A stretch of 64,000 nt of DNA from Bog-473 sp963744935 (GTDB lineage Bacteria > Actinomycetota > Acidimicrobiia > Acidimicrobiales > RAAP-2), in assembly GCA_963744935.1 (NCBI GenBank), contig CAVUVM010000007.1, positions 1-64,000 of the forward strand, in the 5' to 3' direction. Shown in pieces: positions 26,106 through 34,968 of this stretch (its first letter is position 1; each line of letters starts with the position of its first letter). Both the position numbers and the translations under genes were made by a program. The notes under the pieces were generated by a model. The model worked only from the letters and a program-made list of their open reading frames with translations, was not told the DNA's origin and did no database searches.

Positions 26106-26558
26106 TCAGGCGGCCAAGCCGGTGCGCTCGGCGACCCAGGCCGCCAGGTCGGCCACGGTGTCGTCGGTGAGCGGCGCGGCGGCGAGGTCGAGGACTCGCC
26201 CTGCGGTGACGGCACCGTCCTCGTCTCCGGGCGGCGGCGTCCATGGGTGCCCGTTGCGTAGGCAGAACTCGATGGTGACGACCAGCGCAACGGGCGCGTT
26301 CCCGTCCTCGAGCGGGTGGTTCTTGATCAGGTGCGCGCAGAGCACCGCAGCCTTGGTCGGGAAGTCGGGGTAGAAGTCCCTCCCTCCGAAACAGGCGAGC
26401 GGCGCGTGCAGGGCGGAGTCGGCGAGATGCAGGCTCGACGTCTCCGCGATCCGCTTCGCCGGCGTCTCGAGTACCGCCTCCGCGATCAGCAGGAAATCCG
26501 CCAACTCGATGGGACGGACTGTCTCGGGTTCAACGCGCAGGTGCGCCTCGGGGGTCAT
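26106..26558 (-). CDS. Fic/Doc-like protein with altered active-site motif
   Basis: A 150-aa protein of Doc size. Residues around 75-115 match the death-on-curing pattern: KAAVLCAHLIKNHPLEDGNAP, then ALVVTIEFCLRNGHPW. The catalytic His, Pro, acidic residue and Gly-Asn are kept (HPLEDGN), but the Lys/Arg that normally follow (GNKR) are Ala-Pro. Transfer of AMP or phosphate may therefore be weak or lost. The ATG at 26558 overlaps the stop of the upstream small gene (ATGA), as in toxin-antitoxin operons. Confidence 0.75.
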   Translation of the reverse strand: MTPEAHLRVEPETVRPIELADFLLIAEAVLETPAKRIAETSSLHLADSALHAPLACFGGRDFYPDFPTKAAVLCAHLIKNHPLEDGNAPVALVVTIEFCLRNGHPWTPPPGDEDGAVTAGRVLDLAAAPLTDDTVADLAAWVAERTGLAA

Positions 26559-26767
26559 TGCTTCAACCGTTCCAGGGCGCGCTCGTTCTGGCGCATGGCG
26601 CCGGCGAGCCGGATGTAAAAGGCGCGGTCGGTGCGGCGCCGCCGCACCGACGCATTCAGCGTGGGTCGTCTCCGCGAGCCCGTGCCGGCGCCCGGGTCAG
26701 CCTCTGCGCCCGGGTGGGCGCTCCCGCCATCGCCCGACTGGTCGCGCTCCGCCGCATCGCCGATCAC
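26555..26767 (-). CDS. Small protein upstream of Fic/Doc, candidate antitoxin
   Basis: A 70-aa protein that is Gly/Asp/Ala-rich at the start and has a basic helical C-terminus (VRRRRTDRAFYIRLAGAMRQ, then NERALERLKQ). It overlaps the Fic/Doc start by 4 nt. Order, size and coupling fit an antitoxin, but no Phd, ribbon-helix-helix or Fic-inhibitory [S/T]xxxE[G/N] motif can be named with confidence. The first 40 residues are compositionally odd, so the true start may be internal. Confidence 0.5.
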   Translation of the reverse strand: MIGDAAERDQSGDGGSAHPGAEADPGAGTGSRRRPTLNASVRRRRTDRAFYIRLAGAMRQNERALERLKQ

Positions 26768-26806
26768 GAGGCGATCCTAGGGGTGGTGTAGTGCGATCCG
26801 CGCGGC

Positions 26807-27352
26807 TCAGCGTCCAGCCAGCTCGCAGAGCTTGGTGACGGTGTTCCAGTTGCGCGTGGTGCTCAAGACGCCGAGCCGGCGTTCCAAGAACGTGCCGGTG
26901 TACTTGGTCCCGGCGTAGCCATCGGGCGTGTAGACGTAGACCTCCCGCCCGTCGATCACCAGCTCGTCATGCCCGCTCGCCGGCAGGTCGAGCGCGGCCA
27001 GGGCCTTCTTCGCCGGCGCCGCGGCGAGGAACGTCACGTGGTGGCGAGCCGGGGTGGCACCCGCCTTGGCGTAGGGGCTGGCCCCGCCGATGCGCAGGAG
27101 CTCGGGGACGGACCGGACGATCACCGCGGGCGCGTCGCCAAAGTCGGCGTCCAGCTGCTCCTCGATGGCGGCCGCGACCACCGGTTCACTGCGCGACGAG
27201 GTGTTGAACAGCACGTTCCCCGTCTGGATGTACGTGGTGACGTCGTCATAGCCGAGGCGCTCGAAGGAGGCGCGGAGCTCGTTCATGGCGACGCGGCCGT
27301 GGCCGGCGACGTTGACGCTCCGGAGCAGGGCGGCGTAGCGGGGCACCGACAT
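26807..27352 (-). CDS. DUF1697 family protein
   Basis: A 181-aa cytoplasmic protein from the ATG at 27352. It begins with the family signature YAALLRSVNVAGHGRVAMNE, followed by YIQTGNVLF and, at the end, TTRNWNTVTKLCELA, the conserved 'RNWnTv.KL' close. The family is widespread and structurally known, but its function is undefined. It precedes the FAD oxidoreductase in the opposite sense of reading order, ending 40 nt from the Fic promoter region. Nothing in the locus assigns a role. Confidence 0.88.
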   Translation of the reverse strand: MSVPRYAALLRSVNVAGHGRVAMNELRASFERLGYDDVTTYIQTGNVLFNTSSRSEPVVAAAIEEQLDADFGDAPAVIVRSVPELLRIGGASPYAKAGATPARHHVTFLAAAPAKKALAALDLPASGHDELVIDGREVYVYTPDGYAGTKYTGTFLERRLGVLSTTRNWNTVTKLCELAGR

Positions 27353-27378
27353 CACGGTAGCGGGCAAGGGCTTCGGCG

Positions 27379-28494
27379 TCAGGGGCGCGACAGACGGAAG
27401 GGACTGAGGTCGGCGCGGGGACGGGCGCCATCGGCCAGGTCAGCGAGGAGCTCGCCGAGGAGGGGGCCGAACTTGAACCCGTGGCCGCTGGTCCCGCATC
27501 CGACCACGACGTTGCCCACCCGATCGAGGACGAAGTCGCTGTCCGCCGAGTTGTCGTAGACGCAGCGCTCGGTGGCGACAGGGTCCGGGTCGACCTCGGG
27601 GAGGAGGCGGCGGACCGCATGGACGAGGCCGGCCAGGAGCGCCGGATCGTCGGGGAGTGCCGCCGAGCCCGTGGGGTCGTAGCGCTCGAGCGGCGGACCG
27701 GGCGTGTGATGGGACACCTTGATGAGGCCTGGTGCACTCGAGCCCCGCACGGGCAGGCCGTAGATCATGTCGTCGCCCCACTCGATGAAGACCGGGACCG
27801 CGCGCGCCTGCTCGCTCGCGTGCCGGAAATAGGCCACCTGGGGGAGTGAGGGCGCGACAACCGGGGCCTCGGGCGCGTCGGGTCCGAGCAACTCGATGGT
27901 GCACGGCCCGGCACAGGCAATGGCCACGTCCGTCCGAAGCTCGTCGCCGCTCGCAGTCATGACCCCGACGCCGTCGGCCGCCTGGCGCAGCGCGGTGACC
28001 CGGGTGCCGGTCCGCAGCTCGCAGTCGGCAGTGGAGCGGAGCGCCTGCATGCAGGCGTCGGCGGCCAGGACACCCGAGTCCGGCTCGACGAGCGCGGCAC
28101 CGGCGATGGCGATGCCGGGGTAGCGGGCGCGCACCACTGCAGGGTTCAGCCGCTCATACGCCGCGCCGTACGTGCTCATGGCGGCGCCGATCTCGTCCAG
28201 CGTCGCCTCGTCACCGAAGGTGAGCTGACCCGTCACGTGCAGCAGGCGTCGCCCGCTCTCGTGCTCGAGGACGCGCCAGAGGTCGCGCGCCGAGAGCGCC
28301 ATCTCGACGTAGTGCGGCTCGGGATAGCCGAGGCGGAAGATACGAGCCGCACCTTTGGACCCGGCGCCGGCGTGGCCGACGTCTCCGGCCGCCTCCAGGA
28401 CCACGACGGACCACCCACGTCTCCCCAGCGCCCGGGCCGCCGAAAGTCCGAGCACTCCCGCGCCGACGACCACGCAGCTGCGGATGGCGGGCAC
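27379..28494 (-). CDS. FAD-dependent amine/amino-acid oxidase (DAO, MSOX/MTOX type)
   Basis: A 371-aa flavoprotein related to monomeric sarcosine oxidase and N-methyltryptophan oxidase. The FAD site is VVVGAGVLGLSAARALG (8-24), followed by Glu in VVVLEA. The C-terminal block GTSGHGFKFGPLLGELL matches the flavin-contacting region of that subgroup. KGAARIFRLGYP near 45-57 corresponds to the segment around the flavin ring. The covalent-flavin Cys of sarcosine oxidase appears to align with VVVGCGTSGH. The substrate is probably a secondary amine or N-methyl amino acid, by family only. Confidence 0.85.
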   Translation of the reverse strand: MPAIRSCVVVGAGVLGLSAARALGRRGWSVVVLEAAGDVGHAGAGSKGAARIFRLGYPEPHYVEMALSARDLWRVLEHESGRRLLHVTGQLTFGDEATLDEIGAAMSTYGAAYERLNPAVVRARYPGIAIAGAALVEPDSGVLAADACMQALRSTADCELRTGTRVTALRQAADGVGVMTASGDELRTDVAIACAGPCTIELLGPDAPEAPVVAPSLPQVAYFRHASEQARAVPVFIEWGDDMIYGLPVRGSSAPGLIKVSHHTPGPPLERYDPTGSAALPDDPALLAGLVHAVRRLLPEVDPDPVATERCVYDNSADSDFVLDRVGNVVVGCGTSGHGFKFGPLLGELLADLADGARPRADLSPFRLSRP

Positions 28495-28591
28495 ATGGCG
28501 ATCTTATGAAAGGCGCTGCAACGCGAGCGATGCCGCCGTCCTCGTTCGCGCCTGGAGGTGGACGGTACCCGCAGTACGCTCGCCTGCGGTG

Positions 28592-30646
28592 ATGAGCGGG
28601 ACGGACGTGTCGACACATCCCATGAACCGGACGCTCGGCACGCCGCTCGAGGCCGGTCACGCGGACGAAGGCGAGGGACCTCCCGACTTCGCCGCGGCGC
28701 CGACTTCCGAGAGGTGGGAGCCCCAGGGACCGGCGCCACGGAGCCCGGTGGCCCGTGCGCTGCGCGGCATCGGCTTCCATCTGGCCGTCATCGCAGGGTT
28801 CACCGTTCCGGCCGTCGCCCTGTGGTGGCACGTGTGGTCGGGCCACCCGGCCTCCACCCTCACGTGCGGCTGCGGTGATCCGGCGCAGCAGGTGTGGTTC
28901 ACCGAATGGCCGGCGTGGGCCATGGCCCATCTGCACGGTCTGTTCTTCACCGGCGCGGTGAACGTGCCGAGCGGCGCGAACCTCCTCTCCAACACGTCAG
29001 GGCTCCTCGTCGGCGTGCTCCTCGCCCCAGTGACATTGTTGTTCGGACCGGTTGCCGCCACCAACGTCGCCCTGACGCTGGCACCCGCCCTGAGCGCGTG
29101 GGGATGTTTCGTCGCCATCCGTCCGCTGGTCACGTGGAAGCCCATCGCGATCCCCGCCGCGCTGATCTACGGGTACTCGGCGGCCATCGTCTCCTCGCTG
29201 CTGTTCGGTCACGTCTCGGTGACGGTGCTGGTGATCCCGCCCCTGCTGTTCACTACCTTCCACGAGATCGTCATCGTTCAGGCACACTCCGTCCGGCGCG
29301 AAGGGCTCGTGCTGGCCGCGCTGCTCATCGCGCAGTTCTTCATTTCGCCCGAGATCTTCGTCATCTCGATGCTCTTCGTCGCGGTCGGTCTGGTCGCGGC
29401 CGTGGTCTTCGGCTGGCGCCAGGTCGGGCCCCGGGCGGGCCACGCACTGCCCGCTCTGGGTCTGGCCGCCGGGCTCGTCGTCGTCGTCCTGACATATCCG
29501 GCCTGGTACGGGCTCGCCGGTCCCCAGTCCGTCACCGGCGTGCTCTTCGCCATCGCGCCCTTGACCGGTGTCTCCCTCTCAGGCCTCTGGGACCCGGGAA
29601 GCTATTCCGCCGTTGCCAACAACCTCGTCCGTTTCGGCGGGTACCTGGGTCGCAGCGGGCCGCCCCCGGACTATGTCGGCGGCGGCGTCGCCCTGGCGGC
29701 CGTGGCTTCGGTGGTCCTGGGGCGCCGCCGCCCCCTCACCTGGCTGCTGGTGCTGCTCCTCGTGGTCAGCGTCTGGCTCTCCCTCGGCGCGCTTCTCATC
29801 GGCGGGCCCGCCTGGCTCTCGCACGTCTGGCTGCCCTGGGCGCAGCTCTCGAGGCTGCCGGTCCTCAAGGAGATCCTCCCGGATCAGATCGCCCCGTTCA
29901 TCGCGTTGTTCTCGGCGTTCCTCATCGCGGTCGGCGTCGACGCGTTCGTAGCGGCCCATCGCGGCGGCGACTCCTGGCTGGCGGTGCACCGGCGTGGCGT
30001 CGGCGCGGGCGTGACGATGCTGGTCGCGCTGATCGCGCTGGTCCCCGTGTTCGTCACTTTCAACGTGCCGCTCCGGGTCGTGGCGGTGGGCGTCCCTCCG
30101 TATGTGCGCGACGTGGCCGACTCGCTGCCCGAGAGCACCGTCTTGCTCACCGTCCCCTTTGCGGTGTCGGGATCGACGCCACCGATGTTCTGGCAGGCGA
30201 CTGGCGGCATGCACTTCCGGCTCGCCGGCGCGGCATTGAAGACGCCCGACGCCACCGGAGGGCCAGTCGGCACCGGCACCCCGGGGTCGGCGCGGCGCAT
30301 TCTGACCAACCTGAGCCTGGCCGGCGCGCCCGCGCCGGTCGGGACGCCGGCCCAACTCACTGCGGTACGAGCGGCGCTCGTGCGGTGGCACGTGGACCAG
30401 GTCGTCATCGCCGGCGCCAGCCGGGATCCCGTCTACGCGTCGGGGTTCTTCACCATGGCCATCGGCAGCGCACCGGCCTATGTCGACCGCGCCTGGGTGT
30501 GGGACCTGCCTCGTGGCGGCCCGGCAACGACACCGGCCACCGGTGCCTCCCTGGCGACGTGCAGGGCGGCCGCCGCCGCGCCGAGCGCCCAGGCCACCCC
30601 GCTCTTCATGGCCGACTGCGTGCTCATCGGGGCGGGCAGGTCCTGA
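28592..30646 (+). CDS. Large polytopic membrane protein (GT-C-like)
   Basis: A 684-aa integral membrane protein with about 10-12 hydrophobic segments (for example IAIPAALIYGYSAAIVSSLL, LVVVVLTYPAWYGLAG, LLVLLLVVSVWLSLGALLIG) followed by an outside domain of ~180 residues. It resembles membrane glycosyltransferases of the GT-C type that use polyprenyl-phosphate sugars, but no catalytic motif can be stated firmly. The ATG at 28592 (or overlapping GTG at 28589) gives a cytosolic N-terminus of ~65 residues; longer in-frame extensions upstream overlap the divergent oxidase gene and look non-coding. Confidence 0.7.
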   Translation: MSGTDVSTHPMNRTLGTPLEAGHADEGEGPPDFAAAPTSERWEPQGPAPRSPVARALRGIGFHLAVIAGFTVPAVALWWHVWSGHPASTLTCGCGDPAQQVWFTEWPAWAMAHLHGLFFTGAVNVPSGANLLSNTSGLLVGVLLAPVTLLFGPVAATNVALTLAPALSAWGCFVAIRPLVTWKPIAIPAALIYGYSAAIVSSLLFGHVSVTVLVIPPLLFTTFHEIVIVQAHSVRREGLVLAALLIAQFFISPEIFVISMLFVAVGLVAAVVFGWRQVGPRAGHALPALGLAAGLVVVVLTYPAWYGLAGPQSVTGVLFAIAPLTGVSLSGLWDPGSYSAVANNLVRFGGYLGRSGPPPDYVGGGVALAAVASVVLGRRRPLTWLLVLLLVVSVWLSLGALLIGGPAWLSHVWLPWAQLSRLPVLKEILPDQIAPFIALFSAFLIAVGVDAFVAAHRGGDSWLAVHRRGVGAGVTMLVALIALVPVFVTFNVPLRVVAVGVPPYVRDVADSLPESTVLLTVPFAVSGSTPPMFWQATGGMHFRLAGAALKTPDATGGPVGTGTPGSARRILTNLSLAGAPAPVGTPAQLTAVRAALVRWHVDQVVIAGASRDPVYASGFFTMAIGSAPAYVDRAWVWDLPRGGPATTPATGASLATCRAAAAAPSAQATPLFMADCVLIGAGRS

Positions 30647-30689
30647 GGAGCACGCCGGGCCTCCTGGGGCGCGGCCGTAGGCTGGCGCC

Positions 30690-31124
30690 GTGCAGCCCAT
30701 CCTCCACCTGTCGATTCCCGTGCGCGACTTGGACGAGGCGCGCGACTTCTACGTCCGCGTGCTCGGGTGCCAAGCGGCGCGGACGGCATCCGACTTCACC
30801 GACGTGTGGTTCTACGGCATGCAGCTCACGCTGCAAGACCGGCCGGACGAGGTCGCCGCGACGCCGTCGCCGGGCTGCCGGCACTTCGGGGTCACGCTCG
30901 GGCGAGACGAGTTCGACGTGATGGTCGCTCGCGTGGGCGCGCTGGGCATCGACTGGGTGAGTCCGGTCTCGACCGACGACGAGGGGCAGGACAGCGAGCA
31001 GACCAAGGGCAAGATCGCGGACCCGAGCGGCAACGTCATTGAGCTGAAGACCTACCGCGACGTCGACACCGCGCTGGAGACGTCGCCGCACTCGTACCCC
31101 GAGGCCTTCGCCCACGGCAACTGA
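30690..31124 (+). CDS. VOC/glyoxalase-fold protein
   Basis: A 144-aa protein with the VOC beta-alpha-beta-beta-beta pattern. It starts QPILHLSIPVRDLDEARDFY, and the second half ends IADPSGNVIELKTYRD, the usual 'DP.GN.iEl' strand. His6 and the Glu of IELKTY sit at common metal positions. It is too short to tell a lyase, dioxygenase or resistance protein apart. The GTG start lies 43 nt after the membrane-protein stop. It precedes rph by about 70 nt. Confidence 0.8.
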   Translation: MQPILHLSIPVRDLDEARDFYVRVLGCQAARTASDFTDVWFYGMQLTLQDRPDEVAATPSPGCRHFGVTLGRDEFDVMVARVGALGIDWVSPVSTDDEGQDSEQTKGKIADPSGNVIELKTYRDVDTALETSPHSYPEAFAHGN

Positions 31125-31196
31125 GCCGTCGCCTACGGTGTCGGCCGTGACCCGGGGCCGAACGGACCCGGGAGAGACGCAGTGGGAGGAGACGAC

Positions 31197-31949
31197 ATGG
31201 GCGGCGATTCGGCCACGGCGCGCCAGGACGGGCGCGCGATCGACCAGCTGCGGCCGGTCACCTTCGAGCGGGACTACACGGTCATGGCCCCGGGCTCGGT
31301 GCTCGTGACCTTCGGGCTGACCAAGGTGCTGTGCACGGCGTCGGTCGAAGAGCGCGTGCCGCCCTGGATGCGCGGCACCGGCCGTGGGTGGGTCACCGCC
31401 GAGTACTCCATGCTCCCGGGGTCGACGCCGGAGCGGGCCTCGCGTGAGGCCGCGAAGGGCAAGCAGTCGGGGAGAACCCAAGAGATCCAGCGCCTGATCG
31501 CGCGCTCACTGCGCGCCGTGTGCGACCTGGTGACCCTGGGCGAGGTGCAGATCACCGTCGACTGTGACGCGCTGCAAGCCGACGGCGGCACGCGCACGGC
31601 CTCCATCTGCGGGGCCTATGTCGCCTTGCACGACGCCTGTACGCGCCTGGTCGACGCCGCGATCATCGGCACCCACCCGTTGACCGACTCGGTGGCTGCC
31701 GTCTCGGTCGGCATCGTCGAGGGCGTACCGATGCTCGACCTGCCCTATGCGGAGGACTCCACCGCCGAGGTCGACATGAACGTCGTCATGACCGGCGCCG
31801 GGCGTTTCGTCGAGGTGCAGGGCACGGCCGAGGGAATGGCGTTCACCCGGGGCGAGCTCGACAGCCTGCTCGGGCTGGCCGAGGCGGGCATCAAGGAGCT
31901 GACGGGAATGCAGGCCGCCGTCCTGGCCGAGCCGCCACCGCGGCGGTGA
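31197..31949 (+). CDS. rph: Ribonuclease PH
   Basis: Phosphorolytic 3'-5' exoribonuclease that trims tRNA 3' ends. The 250-aa protein has RPVTFERDYTVMAPGSVLVT, the RNA-binding loop SMLPGSTPERASREA, and the phosphate-site stretch GKQSGRTQEIQRLIARSLRA with GRTQEIQRLIGR-like identity. Another signature is DCDALQADGGTRTASI. The ATG at 31197 is chosen because GGAGGAG lies 7 nt upstream; a GTG at 31182 precedes that site. It is coupled to rdgB by a GTGA overlap, the arrangement seen in other actinobacteria. Confidence 0.95.
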   Translation: MGGDSATARQDGRAIDQLRPVTFERDYTVMAPGSVLVTFGLTKVLCTASVEERVPPWMRGTGRGWVTAEYSMLPGSTPERASREAAKGKQSGRTQEIQRLIARSLRAVCDLVTLGEVQITVDCDALQADGGTRTASICGAYVALHDACTRLVDAAIIGTHPLTDSVAAVSVGIVEGVPMLDLPYAEDSTAEVDMNVVMTGAGRFVEVQGTAEGMAFTRGELDSLLGLAEAGIKELTGMQAAVLAEPPPRR

Positions 31950-32581
31950 GTCACGGGGGCGACCCGTTGCGGCTCGTGGTCGCGTCGGCCAACCCGGACA
32001 AGGTCAGAGAGATCGTCGCGGTGCTCTCGGCCGCGATCCCCGTCGAGCTGGTCCCGCGACCACCGGACGTGCCCGACGTCGTCGAGGACGGCGCCACCCT
32101 GCTCGACAATGCGCGCCTGAAGGCACGGGCGCTCGCGGCGGCGACGGGTCTGGCCGCAGTGGCCGACGACACCGGACTCGAGGTCGATGCGCTCGGGGGC
32201 GCACCCGGCGTCTACTCGGCGCGGTATGCGGGCGAAGACGCCACCTACGCGGACAACGTCAGCAAGCTCCTCGAGGCACTCGCCGCGCTCGATGACAACG
32301 GCGGTGCGCGGTCCGCCCGCTTCAAGACGATCGCGCTCGCCGCGTTCCCCGATGGGTCGGACGTATGGGCCGAGGGCGCCGTGGAGGGAGCCATCGCGCC
32401 CTCCGAGCGCGGGGAGAACGGGTTCGGCTACGACCCCGTCTTCGTGCCGGATCCGAAGGAGGGCGGCGACGGGCGGACGTTTGCGCAGATGGACGCGGTG
32501 GAGAAGGACGCCCTGTCGCACCGGGGCCGCGCCTTCCGCGCCCTGGCGCAACGATTGGCGGAGGGCGCGCCCGAGCGGTGA
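31946..32581 (+). CDS. rdgB: XTP/dITP pyrophosphatase (RdgB/HAM1)
   Basis: Hydrolyses non-canonical purine nucleotides such as dITP and XTP to monophosphates, keeping them out of nucleic acids. The 211-aa protein has the family landmarks VVASANPDKVREI (5' end), VADDTGLEVDALGGAPGVYS, ENGFGYDPVFV and LSHRGRAFRAL. The GTG start overlaps the rph stop by 4 nt (GTGA), so translation is coupled. Confidence 0.94.
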   Translation: MSHGGDPLRLVVASANPDKVREIVAVLSAAIPVELVPRPPDVPDVVEDGATLLDNARLKARALAAATGLAAVADDTGLEVDALGGAPGVYSARYAGEDATYADNVSKLLEALAALDDNGGARSARFKTIALAAFPDGSDVWAEGAVEGAIAPSERGENGFGYDPVFVPDPKEGGDGRTFAQMDAVEKDALSHRGRAFRALAQRLAEGAPER

Positions 32582-32606
32582 AGCCCGACGAGGTCTCGGC
32601 GCCTGG

Positions 32607-33455
32607 TTACCCCAAGGCCGGGACGAGCTCGCGGTACTGCTGGAGTGGGAAGTCGTGGTGGTCTGCGACCACCTGGATGCACACATGGTCCGCCCCGGCC
32701 TCGAGGTGTTCGCGCACACGGGCGGCCACGGTGGCAGCATCGCCCCACGGGATGACGGCGTCGATGAGGCGGTCGCTCCCGCCGCCGCCGATGTCGTCGT
32801 CACCGAAGCCGAGCGTCCTCAGGTTGTTCGCGTAGTTGGGCAGGTCGAGATAGATGCTGGCGTAGCGACGCGCCAGGCGGCGCGCTGCGTCAGGATCCGT
32901 CTCGAGCACCACGGCTACCTCCGGCGCGAGCGACGGGCCGTTGCCGAGGATCTGGCGCGCCCGGGCCGTGTGTGCCACGGGGACGAAGTACGGATGCGCC
33001 CCGACCGCCCGGGCCGCCGCCAGCTCGAGCATGCGCGGGCCGAGGGCTGCCAGGACTCGGCGCGCCGGCGGGACCGGCTCGTCGAGGGCGTCGAGCGCAT
33101 CGAGGTAAGCGACCATGTGGGCGTAGGGCTTGGCGTAGTCCGGCGTGAGCACCGAGTGGCTGGCGCCGAGCCCGAGGAGGAAGCGACCGGGAAAGGCGGC
33201 TTCGAGCGCAGCCACCGCCGGCCCGACGTCGGCCGGCGCGGCGGTCCAGATGCTGACGATGCCGCTCGCCACATGCAGTTGGCGGGTCGCGGCCAGGAGC
33301 CGCTCGAAGTGCGGCGAGAAGCCAGGCTCGAAGCCGCCGGAGGACCAGAGCGCACTGAACCCGAGCGACTCGAGCGACGCCGGCACGTCGGTGGCGGGAT
33401 CGTTGGCAACCCCCCACGAGCCGCTCCACCACACGCCGTAACGACCGAGGTCCAC
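32607..33455 (-). CDS. LLM-class F420-dependent oxidoreductase
   Basis: A 282-aa luciferase-like (TIM-barrel) flavin/F420 protein of the actinobacterial TIGR03620-like subgroup. It starts LGRYGVWWSGSWG and has ALWSSGGFEPGFSP, then GIVSIWTAAPADV and FLLGLGASHSVLT, the usual barrel strands; DHVCIQVV closes the fold. F420 rather than FMN is inferred from family and taxonomy. It ends about 25 nt from rdgB in convergent orientation. The substrate is unknown. Confidence 0.85.
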   Translation of the reverse strand: MDLGRYGVWWSGSWGVANDPATDVPASLESLGFSALWSSGGFEPGFSPHFERLLAATRQLHVASGIVSIWTAAPADVGPAVAALEAAFPGRFLLGLGASHSVLTPDYAKPYAHMVAYLDALDALDEPVPPARRVLAALGPRMLELAAARAVGAHPYFVPVAHTARARQILGNGPSLAPEVAVVLETDPDAARRLARRYASIYLDLPNYANNLRTLGFGDDDIGGGGSDRLIDAVIPWGDAATVAARVREHLEAGADHVCIQVVADHHDFPLQQYRELVPALG

Positions 33456-33508
33456 GGGATCGACCGTAGCGGGATCGGGCGATCAGGTGTCGCGATCAGG
33501 TGTGGCGA

Positions 33509-34324
33509 TCAGGCGAGGTGCAAGAGGCGTGCTGCGGTCCCGCCGAGGTAGGCGTCGGCCGCCGCGTCGGAGAGAGGCAGATCCCGGGCCGCGGCCACGG
33601 CCCGCTCCAGCGGAAGGAACGGATGGTCGGACGCGAAGAGGACGCGTCCGAAGCCCCGCTTGGAGTCCATGAACGAAACCAGGGCCGGGTCCATGTACTT
33701 GGCCAGATAGGCCGAGTTGGACAGATACAGATCCGGCCACTTCAACATGTACTGCATCAGCAGTGCCTCGTAGGGGTGTCCCATGTGGGCGCCGATGACC
33801 GTCAGGCCCTTGAAGTCGATCAGGACGTCCTCGAGCAGCTCGGGATGCTGGCACGCCGACCGCACGCGTGGACCGGGGATCCCGACATTGATGGAGACGG
33901 GGAGACCGAGCTCGGCGCACGTCCCATACACGGGGTAGTACAGCTTGTCGTTGAGCGGGTACTGATCGACCAGCGGCGTGACCCGCACCAGGGCGACGGC
34001 GGGGTGCCCGGCCAGCTCACGGAGGCGGGTGCATTGGCGCACGGGCCGGTCGGGCCGGTCGACCACGAGCGCTGCGCGCAGGCGCTCGGGGTGCGCGGCG
34101 ATGGCGGGCAGCATGTCGTCGGTCTCGGCGGCCGAGAGGCCGAGTGCGACGAGGCCGACATCGATCCCACACGCATCCATGGTGCCGAGGAGGTCGGTGA
34201 GCGTGGAGGAGGCACCGATGTCGCCCCCGAGCAAGTCCGGGATGCCCTCGTTGCCGGTGCGCCCCAAGAACGCCTCGGCGGCCTTGCCGCTGAGCGCGTT
34301 GACCCAGAGGTCGACGACCGTCAC
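33509..34324 (-). CDS. Amidohydrolase-family protein (ACMSD-like)
   Basis: A 271-aa metal-dependent hydrolase/decarboxylase of the amidohydrolase-2 type. It has DLWVNALSG at the start (where many members have a DxHxH motif), VIGAHMGHPYEA near the middle and LFASDHPFLPLE near the end, the Asp of which is the typical last metal ligand. The N-terminal HxH is replaced by WVN, so metal binding may differ from the canonical enzymes. The GTG at 34324 is used; farther upstream the frame is arginine-rich and non-coding. It follows the SRPBCC gene by 13 nt and is likely co-transcribed. Confidence 0.8.
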   Translation of the reverse strand: MTVVDLWVNALSGKAAEAFLGRTGNEGIPDLLGGDIGASSTLTDLLGTMDACGIDVGLVALGLSAAETDDMLPAIAAHPERLRAALVVDRPDRPVRQCTRLRELAGHPAVALVRVTPLVDQYPLNDKLYYPVYGTCAELGLPVSINVGIPGPRVRSACQHPELLEDVLIDFKGLTVIGAHMGHPYEALLMQYMLKWPDLYLSNSAYLAKYMDPALVSFMDSKRGFGRVLFASDHPFLPLERAVAAARDLPLSDAAADAYLGGTAARLLHLA

Positions 34325-34337
34325 GCGGGGTCGGGGG

Positions 34338-34895
34338 TCACGCCGGGTCGGGCGCTGCGGCCGCAGGTGGCGCCGTCGCCGCGCCGGCGGCCTTCGCCGC
34401 TGCCTTCTCCGCCGCCTTTGCCTTCGCGGCGCGCAGGAGCCGGACACCCGTCGTAAGCGACTCCTTGATCAAGTGGTCGTTGTCCTTGGAGATGAAGGCA
34501 TGCACGCGCTTCTCCAGGAGGACGCGCGTGATCGGGTTGAATGCGTGATAGGTCTCGGAGAAATGGACGCGTGTGGTGCCGTCACCCAGGTCCTCGAGCC
34601 GCGTGTGCCCCTCTGCTTCGGACCACAGGGGTCGTCCGACTGCGTTGTACTTCCATGACTCCTTGGGCTTCACCTCGGTCAGCCATTCCCAGGACTGACC
34701 TTTGCCGCCGGTCATGAGGTAGCGGGGCACGCGGAACGTGCAATGACGTACGAGCCCCTCGCCGATGGCATCGCCCGGATGGAGGATGTCGATCGTCACG
34801 TCCCCCGACTTGGTGTGGGGGATGCGGGCCCAAAACAGTTGCCACAGCTCGTCGACTGTGGCGTCGATATCGACGTAGTGATGGTGCTCTTGCAC
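34338..34895 (-). CDS. SRPBCC-fold protein
   Basis: A 185-aa protein with a START/Bet v1-type fold: it starts EHHHYVDIDATVDELWQLFW, has GHTRLEDLGDGTTRVHFSET as the central strands, and a long C-terminal helix. It ends in an Ala/Lys/Pro-rich tail (AKAKAAEKAAAKAAGA). Members bind hydrophobic ligands or act as polyketide cyclase-like proteins. The GTG at 34895 gives the conserved N-terminus; a TTG at 34925 is possible. It is followed by the amidohydrolase gene. Confidence 0.75.
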   Translation of the reverse strand: MQEHHHYVDIDATVDELWQLFWARIPHTKSGDVTIDILHPGDAIGEGLVRHCTFRVPRYLMTGGKGQSWEWLTEVKPKESWKYNAVGRPLWSEAEGHTRLEDLGDGTTRVHFSETYHAFNPITRVLLEKRVHAFISKDNDHLIKESLTTGVRLLRAAKAKAAEKAAAKAAGAATAPPAAAAPDPA

Positions 34896-34968
34896 CGGCT
34901 CACCATATCCGCGGACCTGACACAAGTGTCAGGTCCAGCGCCGGACGAGGGCAGACGGCCGCCGCGGC

